In this document: one piece after another, positions 6,308-9,846 of the stretch
Numbering within the stretch: the first letter of the stretch is position 1
Layout of the letters: the number at the start of each line of letters is the position of its first letter
NCBI GenBank assembly: GCA_017530275.1
Contig: JAFXMP010000248.1
Location: 1-9,846, forward strand
Reading direction: 5' to 3'
DNA length: 9,846 nt
Source of the DNA: Clostridia bacterium
Lineage (GTDB): Bacteria; Bacillota_A; Clostridia; Christensenellales; Aristaeellaceae
Position numbers and translations under genes: made by a program
Notes under the pieces: generated by a model
The model's database searches: none
Told to the model about the DNA's origin: nothing
Seen by the model: only the letters and a program-made list of their open reading frames with translations

Positions 6308-6904
6308 ATGCCTGGATTGCAGACCGTTTACAAAGAAATGATCGCCTTTTTTCAGCCCTTATGGCCGGGGAAGGATAAGCCTCTTGTGCTGGGAGAGGGT
6401 AAGGAAGAATCCCCGGTGCTGATGCTGGTGGGCGAAGCGCCGGGAGAGACAGAGGTGCTCAAGCGCCGCCCCTTTGTGGGGAAAGCGGGAAAAAACTTAG
6501 ACGAGTTCCTCACCCTGGCGAGGCTGAACCGGGAGGATATTTTTGTCACAAACGCCGTAAAGATTCGGCCCACGGAAAAGGGCCCCACGGGGCGCACGCG
6601 CAACCGCGCGCCAAATAAAGAGGAATTATCCCTGTTTGTGCCCTGGCTGATCAGGGAGATTCAGGCGGTGCGCCCCCGGGCGCTGGTCACGCTGGGCAAT
6701 GTGCCCCTGAAAGCTTTAGCGGGCGGTAAATACTCTGTGGGCGGCTGCCATGGCCAATGGCTGAAAAGCGAGGCGGGCGTGCCGCTGTTCGCCCTGTACC
6801 ACCCGGCTTCGATCATTTACCGCCGCACATTGGCCCCGGTGTACGTACAGGACGTGCTCACCCTGGCTGACGCATTGAAAACGAATCCATCTTTTCCTGA
6901 ATGA
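6308..6904 (+). CDS. Uracil-DNA glycosylase superfamily protein (family-4-like, no Fe-S cysteines)
   Basis: Probable base-excision repair enzyme that removes uracil from DNA. The 198-residue protein has the family-4-type first motif GEAPGETE at residues 42-49. RRPFVGKAGKNLDEFL (53-68) follows, as does the DNA-contact segment FVTNAVKIRP (79-88). The second catalytic-loop motif is HPAS at 165-168 in LYHPASIIY. Classic family-4 enzymes hold a 4Fe-4S cluster with four cysteines; here the only cysteine is C147 (GGCHG), so no such cluster can form. I recall short cluster-free relatives from Firmicutes. The start ATG 6308 follows AGGAGG (6298-6303). The gene is single and ends with its own terminator. 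It begins 63 bases after the dead recombinase, so its original promoter may have been displaced. Substrate is inferred from the superfamily. Confidence 0.88.
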   Translation: MPGLQTVYKEMIAFFQPLWPGKDKPLVLGEGKEESPVLMLVGEAPGETEVLKRRPFVGKAGKNLDEFLTLARLNREDIFVTNAVKIRPTEKGPTGRTRNRAPNKEELSLFVPWLIREIQAVRPRALVTLGNVPLKALAGGKYSVGGCHGQWLKSEAGVPLFALYHPASIIYRRTLAPVYVQDVLTLADALKTNPSFPE

Positions 6905-6913
6905 AAACCAAAG

Positions 6914-6945
6914 AATCTCCGCTGAAAACGGGGATTTTTTCTTTT
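6914..6945 (+). terminator. Rho-independent terminator of the glycosylase gene
   Basis: AATCTCCG (6914-6921) pairs with CGGGGATT (6929-6936) across a 7-base loop. The 8-bp stem has one T-G wobble and is followed by TTTTCTTTT. It begins 10 bases after the glycosylase stop and separates that gene from the downstream promoter. Confidence 0.85.
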
Positions 6946-7032
6946 CACGGTTTTGCAGCGGACAAAACTGGCCATTCAAGGAGCAAATCTGAACATTTTT
7001 GGAAAAATTTTCGTTTGATTGCCTCCGGGGGT

Positions 7033-7060
7033 TTGACAAGCGGGAAAAGTGTGGTATACT
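7033..7060 (+). promoter_or_regulatory. Strong sigma-A promoter for the small HTH gene
   Basis: A perfect -35 TTGACA (7033-7038), 16 bases, then TATACT (7055-7060) preceded by TG at 7052-7053, an extended -10. Transcription should start near 7067. The 207 bases between the glycosylase stop and the HTH start contain the terminator, this promoter and the LexA box, and no gene that I can see. Confidence 0.85.
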
Positions 7061-7074
7061 GTTGTCGAAATAAG

Positions 7075-7088
7075 AGAACAAATGTTCT
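7075..7088 (+). promoter_or_regulatory. LexA (SOS) box
   Basis: AGAACAAATGTTCT holds GAAC-N4-GTTC, an exact match to the Firmicutes LexA operator core, and the palindrome extends one more base on each side. It sits about 15 bases downstream of the -10, within the expected start of the transcript, where bound LexA would block the strong promoter. By this reading the small HTH gene is induced by DNA damage. No other GAAC-N4-GTTC site was noticed in the window. The alternative is an autoregulatory operator of the HTH protein itself. Confidence 0.75.
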
Positions 7089-7111
7089 TGTTTATCAAAG
7101 GAGGAAAGAAA

Positions 7112-7336
7112 ATGCGCGGAGAATGCGTGTATATGCAGGTGATGGTGCAGATGTATCTGAAAGGCTGGGATAACCGTGCCTTAGCGGATCAGGCGGGATT
7201 GAGCTATACCTCCATCCGGCGGAAGCTGCGGGGTATGTCGCCCCTGCATCTGGAGGAAGCCCGCCGCATCCAGCAGGCGCTGAACTGCGGCATGTCCCTG
7301 GACGAGCTGTTTGCCCGGCGCGATCAAGCGGCGTAA
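7112..7336 (+). CDS. Small helix-turn-helix (XRE/Cro-like) protein, probably SOS-regulated
   Basis: A 74-residue DNA-binding protein. After a short N-terminal helix (MQVMVQMYLKG), NRALADQAGLSYTSIRRKLRG (residues 21-41) forms a helix-turn-helix, with ALADQAG as the first helix and SYTSIRRKL as the recognition helix. Two more helices follow, HLEEARRIQQALN and SLDELFARR, the pattern of small Cro/XRE-type repressors. ATG 7112 follows AAAGGAGG (7098-7105). In-frame codons upstream (a TTG-like start at 7049 and ATG 7082) lie inside the promoter or LexA box and have no ribosome site. Nothing besides the DNA-binding fold is visible, so the target is unknown. Its promoter carries a LexA box and its neighbours are repair genes, suggesting a damage-induced regulator. 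It could also be a relic of a prophage or mobile element. The first heptamer-repeat element starts right after its stop codon. Confidence 0.85.
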   Translation: MRGECVYMQVMVQMYLKGWDNRALADQAGLSYTSIRRKLRGMSPLHLEEARRIQQALNCGMSLDELFARRDQAA

Positions 7337-7437
7337 AAAGTGAAAAGTGGAAAGTGAATAGTGAAATTTTGGATAGCGGCCCAAAATGACGGACAGAGCG
7401 CCATCTGTTCAGATTTCCACTTTTCACTTTTCACTTT
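7337..7437. repeat. Heptamer inverted-repeat element 1 (AAAGTGA type)
   Basis: Four heptamers AAAGTGA, AAAGTGG, AAAGTGA, ATAGTGA (7337-7364) start immediately after the HTH stop codon. Three reverse-complement heptamers CCACTTT, TCACTTT, TCACTTT (7417-7437) close the element. The outer arms 7337-7357 and 7417-7437 pair at 19 of 21 positions plus one G-T wobble. Between them are two further hairpins: ATTTTGG/CCAAAAT (7366-7372 with 7381-7387) and GGACAGA/TCTGTTC (7391-7397 with 7404-7410, one wobble). A transcript could fold into a stem carrying two side hairpins. No T run follows, so it is not a classic terminator, though it may stabilise or end the HTH transcript. Confidence 0.85.
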
Positions 7438-7459
7438 CTGTTTGACGTCCAGCTTTTTC

Positions 7460-7488
7460 TTGTGCTTTTTCAAGAATTGGGCTATAAT
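7460..7488 (+). promoter_or_regulatory. Probable promoter of the DUF1292 gene
   Basis: A perfect TATAAT at 7483-7488 lies 34 bases upstream of the DUF1292 start codon. The -35 at a 17-base spacing, TTGTGC (7460-7465), keeps only the TTG. A nearer-consensus TTGACG at 7442-7447 is 35 bases from the -10, too far to work with it. Confidence 0.55.
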
Positions 7489-7522
7489 AAGGGCGGAACG
7501 CTGCAAGGAGGAGGAAAGGATC

Positions 7523-7819
7523 ATGAGCAATCAGGAAGAATGGGATATCATTGAGCTGGAAGGCGACGATGGCTCGCCCATCCGCCTGTGTGTGGAGCGG
7601 TATTTCTTCTACAACGGGGATGAATACGTGCTGCTCAGCGACGCCTGCGACGTGGAGGACGAAGCCGAGGTTTCCCGGTACGTGATGAAGGTGCAGCCCA
7701 TGGAGGGCGAGGGCAACGAGGATATGGAAGAATTCGTGCCCGTGGACGAGGATCTGATGGATCAGCTGATCAGCGTGGTGGAAGCTACGTTTGACAGCGA
7801 GGATGACGACGAAGAATAA
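7523..7819 (+). CDS. DUF1292 family acidic small protein
   Basis: A 98-residue, strongly acidic protein of the DUF1292 family (YrzB-like in Bacillus), whose molecular role is not established. The family pattern is visible: the opening IIELEGDDGSPIRL, the aromatic block ERYFFYNGDEYVLLSD (residues 25-40) and YVMKVQP (53-59). EEFVPVDEDLMDQLISVVEATF precedes an Asp/Glu tail. ATG 7523 follows AAGGAGG (7505-7511) and a second purine-rich GAGGAAAGGA. An in-frame upstream extension would run through the promoter and the repeat element and is rejected. In other Firmicutes such genes often sit near alaS and the yqgF-type resolvase; here it lies between the SOS-boxed HTH gene and uvrC, flanked on both sides by heptamer-repeat elements. 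There are no membrane segments or signal peptide, so it should be cytoplasmic. Confidence 0.9.
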   Translation: MSNQEEWDIIELEGDDGSPIRLCVERYFFYNGDEYVLLSDACDVEDEAEVSRYVMKVQPMEGEGNEDMEEFVPVDEDLMDQLISVVEATFDSEDDDEE

Positions 7820-7834
7820 GGGACACTTAATGCC

Positions 7835-7952
7835 AGAGTTGAGAGTTAAGAGTTGAGAGTTGAGAGTTGAGATAATATAGTGTTTATCACAAGAGAATCC
7901 TAAGGATTGGCTATATAAAATCTCAACTCTTCACTCTCAAATCTCAACTCTT
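7835..7952. repeat. Heptamer inverted-repeat element 2 (AGAGTTG type)
   Basis: Five heptamers AGAGTTG (one AGAGTTA) run from 7835 to 7869, starting 15 bases after the DUF1292 stop. The right arm (7911-7952) contains the inverted motifs TCTCAACTCT, CACTCTCAA and TCTCAACTCT. The innermost part pairs as AGAGTTGAGATAATATAG with CTATATAAAATCTCAACTCT, differing by a two-base insertion and one further base. The centre holds a short palindrome AATCC-TAA-GGATT (7896-7908). Left arm purine-rich, right arm pyrimidine-rich and period 7 are shared with element 1 upstream, although the heptamer differs. It fills most of the 183-base gap before uvrC. I found no firm uvrC promoter in the remaining 50 bases. 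Confidence 0.85.
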
Positions 7953-8002
7953 TCTGCTTCAAAGCGTCTATTCACTACAAAATCCCGCTGGATAGGATAG
8001 CC

Positions 8003-9846
8003 ATGAACGACACCATCGCCCAGAAGCTGCGCCTGCTGCCTGATTCTCCCGGCTGCTATCAGATGAAGGAGAACGGGAAGATCATTTATGTGGGCAAGGC
8101 CGTCAACTTAAAAAATCGCGTGAGAAGCTATTTCCATGGCCGCGACCACACCCCCAAGGTGGCGGCCATGGTTTCGCATATCACGGATTTCGATATTATC
8201 CTGTGCCGCACCAATCTGGAAGCGTTGATTTTGGAATGCAACCTGATCAAGCTGTATAAGCCCTATTACAACATCCTGCTCAAGGACGACAAACACTATC
8301 CGTATATCCGCATGAACCTGAACGAAGCGTATCCCCGGGTGACGCTGGCGCGGCGGCAGCAGGCGGACGGGGCCAGGTATTTCGGCCCCTACATCGGGGC
8401 CACAGCGGTGCGGGAAACGCTGGAAAACCTGAAAAAGCTGTTCCCCCTGCGCACGTGCAGCCACGCCTTGCCGGAGCACGGCCCCAAGCGGCCCTGCATG
8501 AATTACGAAATCGGCAGATGCCTGGGCCCCTGCTGCGAAAAGTGCAGTCCGGCGGAATACCGGGCCGTGGTGCAAAGGGTGTTGAAATTCTTGGGCGGCC
8601 AGTACCAGGAAGTGACGGCGGAGCTGGAAAAGGATATGAAGGCCGCCGCCGCCGCGTGGCAGTTTGAAAAGGCCGCCCGTCTTCGGGATCAGATTCGGGA
8701 TATCGAGGGCCTTATGCAGCGGCAGCAGGCTATCCAGACCAGCGGCGCGGAGCAGGACGTGTTCGCTCTGGCCCAGGATGACCTGGACGCCATGGCGCAG
8801 GTGCTGTACGTGCGCAACGGCCATATCTTAGGCGGGGACTCCTTCGCCCTGCCCCGGGAAGGGAAGGAAGAACCGGGGGAAGTGCTGTTCGATTTCATCG
8901 TGCAGTTTTACGACGACGAGCGCAAGCCTGCCCGGGAAGTGTTGTGCCCCGGCCTGCCCCAGGAAATCAGCGGCGACTTGGAGGAATGGCTGCGGCGGCA
9001 GAAGGGCGGGGCCTGCACCCTGACCATCCCCCAGCGGGGGGACAAGCGGGCGCTGACCCTGCTGGCGGAAAAGAACGCCCGGGATGCCCTGGAAAAGCGC
9101 AACGCCAAAAAACAAGTGCAGTACGAGCGCACCATCGGCGCGGTGGAAGAACTGGCAAAAGCCATCGGAATGGATACCGTGCCCCGACGCATCGAGGGCT
9201 ACGATATTTCCAACACCCAGGGGGCCCAGAACGTGGCGTCCATGGTGGTATTTCTGGACGGCGAGCCCGCGCCCAAGGAATACCGGCATTACCGCATTAA
9301 GAGCTTTGAGGGCGCCAATGACTTCGCCTCCATGAACGAGGTGCTTTCCCGCCGGTTCCGCCGGTGTTTCGCGGAAGACGAAAAGGACCGCTGGCCCCTG
9401 CCCGATCTGGTATTGATCGACGGCGGGCCGGAGCAATTGGCCTTCGCAAGGGAAGCCATGCTCAAGGAAGGGGCCGACGTGCCCATGTTCGGCCTGGCCA
9501 AGCGCTTGGAGGAAATTTTCCTGCCGGGTCGGGAGGAATCCATCCTCATCGACCATCATTCCCCGGCGCTCCATCTGATCCAGCGCATCCGCGACGAAGC
9601 CCACCGCTTCGCCATCACCTACCACCGGGGCCTGCGGGGCAAGGCCAGCGTCCACAGCGCCTTGGAGGATATTCCCGGCGTGGGTCCCGCCCGTAGAAGG
9701 GCTTTGCTGCAATACTTTAAATCCGTGAGAGCCATCCGGGAAGCGAATCTGGACGAGCTGAAACAGGCGCCCGGCATGAACGCACCCGCCGCCGAAGCCG
9801 TCTACGCCTGGGCGCATCCCGCCCGGGAAGACCCGGCGGAAGCCGC
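8003..9846 (+). CDS. uvrC: Excinuclease ABC subunit C (UvrC), runs off window end
   Basis: UvrC makes both incisions beside a DNA lesion in nucleotide excision repair, after recruitment by UvrB. The 614 codons visible are close to the family's full length. The N-terminal GIY-YIG nuclease shows PGCYQM, IIYVGKAVNLKNRVRSYF (Y29, R39) and E78 in LECNLIK. Cysteines C152, C165, C173 and C177 match the spacing of the 4Fe-4S cluster site. A UVR helix hairpin lies at about 203-238. The C-terminal RNase H-like nuclease keeps D401 (GYDISN), D440, D473 (IDGG) and H534 (RDEAHRF). Two helix-hairpin-helix repeats follow (DIPGVGPARRRALL, then ELKQAPGMNAPAAEAVY). After IDGG this protein has PEQ, where KGQ is usual. 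ATG 8003 has only a weak GGATAGGAT ribosome site. No stop codon occurs before the edge. No LexA box was seen upstream. Confidence 0.97.
   Translation, partial: MNDTIAQKLRLLPDSPGCYQMKENGKIIYVGKAVNLKNRVRSYFHGRDHTPKVAAMVSHITDFDIILCRTNLEALILECNLIKLYKPYYNILLKDDKHYPYIRMNLNEAYPRVTLARRQQADGARYFGPYIGATAVRETLENLKKLFPLRTCSHALPEHGPKRPCMNYEIGRCLGPCCEKCSPAEYRAVVQRVLKFLGGQYQEVTAELEKDMKAAAAAWQFEKAARLRDQIRDIEGLMQRQQAIQTSGAEQDVFALAQDDLDAMAQVLYVRNGHILGGDSFALPREGKEEPGEVLFDFIVQFYDDERKPAREVLCPGLPQEISGDLEEWLRRQKGGACTLTIPQRGDKRALTLLAEKNARDALEKRNAKKQVQYERTIGAVEELAKAIGMDTVPRRIEGYDISNTQGAQNVASMVVFLDGEPAPKEYRHYRIKSFEGANDFASMNEVLSRRFRRCFAEDEKDRWPLPDLVLIDGGPEQLAFAREAMLKEGADVPMFGLAKRLEEIFLPGREESILIDHHSPALHLIQRIRDEAHRFAITYHRGLRGKASVHSALEDIPGVGPARRRALLQYFKSVRAIREANLDELKQAPGMNAPAAEAVYAWAHPAREDPAEA

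Noticed and set aside
7049..7111. Upstream start giving a 95-residue HTH protein
   Set aside because: Those codons contain the -10, the LexA box and the ribosome binding site, so they cannot all be translated from this promoter.
7337..7437. tRNA gene suggested by the stem with side hairpins
   Set aside because: It lacks the conserved T-arm sequence, anticodon-loop pattern and a CCA-type acceptor; the outer stem is far too long.
7442..7447. TTGACG as the -35 of the DUF1292 promoter
   Set aside because: It is 35 bases from the only good -10 (TATAAT 7483-7488), about twice the workable spacing.
7337..7952. CRISPR array
   Set aside because: Units are 7 bp and contiguous with no spacers, arranged as inverted arms around a centre, and no cas genes are present.
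8828..9817. Long minus-strand open frame (329 codons) and a second at 8108-8824
   Set aside because: Both are antisense to uvrC, which is continuous and fully conserved over the same bases; no start signals or domains are seen.

Overview
The window looks like a chromosomal accessory region of a fairly GC-rich anaerobic Firmicute (Clostridia, perhaps Oscillospirales or Christensenellales). The main reasons are the strong AAGGAGG-type ribosome binding sites, a DUF1292 protein, a clostridial-type large serine recombinase tail (DUF4368-like), a UvrC with Firmicutes-like residues, and a GAAC-N4-GTTC LexA (SOS) box. The organism assignment is an inference; no rRNA or other marker is present.

Left part (1 to about 5020): a partly decayed cell-surface polysaccharide locus read on the minus strand. 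In transcription order it holds a flippase (Wzx-like) fragment that lost its N-terminus and probably its C-terminus and carries a frameshift. Next comes a compact, intact rfbA-rfbC-rfbB-rfbD operon, the complete route from glucose-1-phosphate to dTDP-L-rhamnose. After it are a membrane-protein fragment and, at the window edge on the plus strand, the tail of a dead IS5-family transposase. The rfb genes look intact and GC-rich; the genes around them are AT-richer and broken.

Middle (about 5020 to 6290): wreckage of mobile DNA. It holds an unrecognised, frameshifted minus-strand coding remnant, an orphan plus-strand terminator, and a large serine recombinase pseudogene. The pseudogene kept its promoter, ribosome binding site and start codon but lost its catalytic domain. 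It ends about 60 bases before a DNA-repair gene.

Right part (6308 to the end): plus-strand genes dominated by DNA repair. They are a short uracil-DNA glycosylase-like protein with its own terminator; a 74-residue helix-turn-helix protein with a consensus promoter and a LexA box just downstream of the -10; a DUF1292 protein; and uvrC, which runs off the window end nearly complete. Two intergenic elements built of 7-bp repeats in inverted orientation flank the DUF1292 gene. They use different heptamers but the same architecture, and the first can also fold two internal hairpins.

The most unusual signals are the SOS-boxed small regulator between two repair genes and the pair of heptamer inverted-repeat elements. 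The rest is an intact rhamnose pathway inside a decaying locus plus mobile-element remains.
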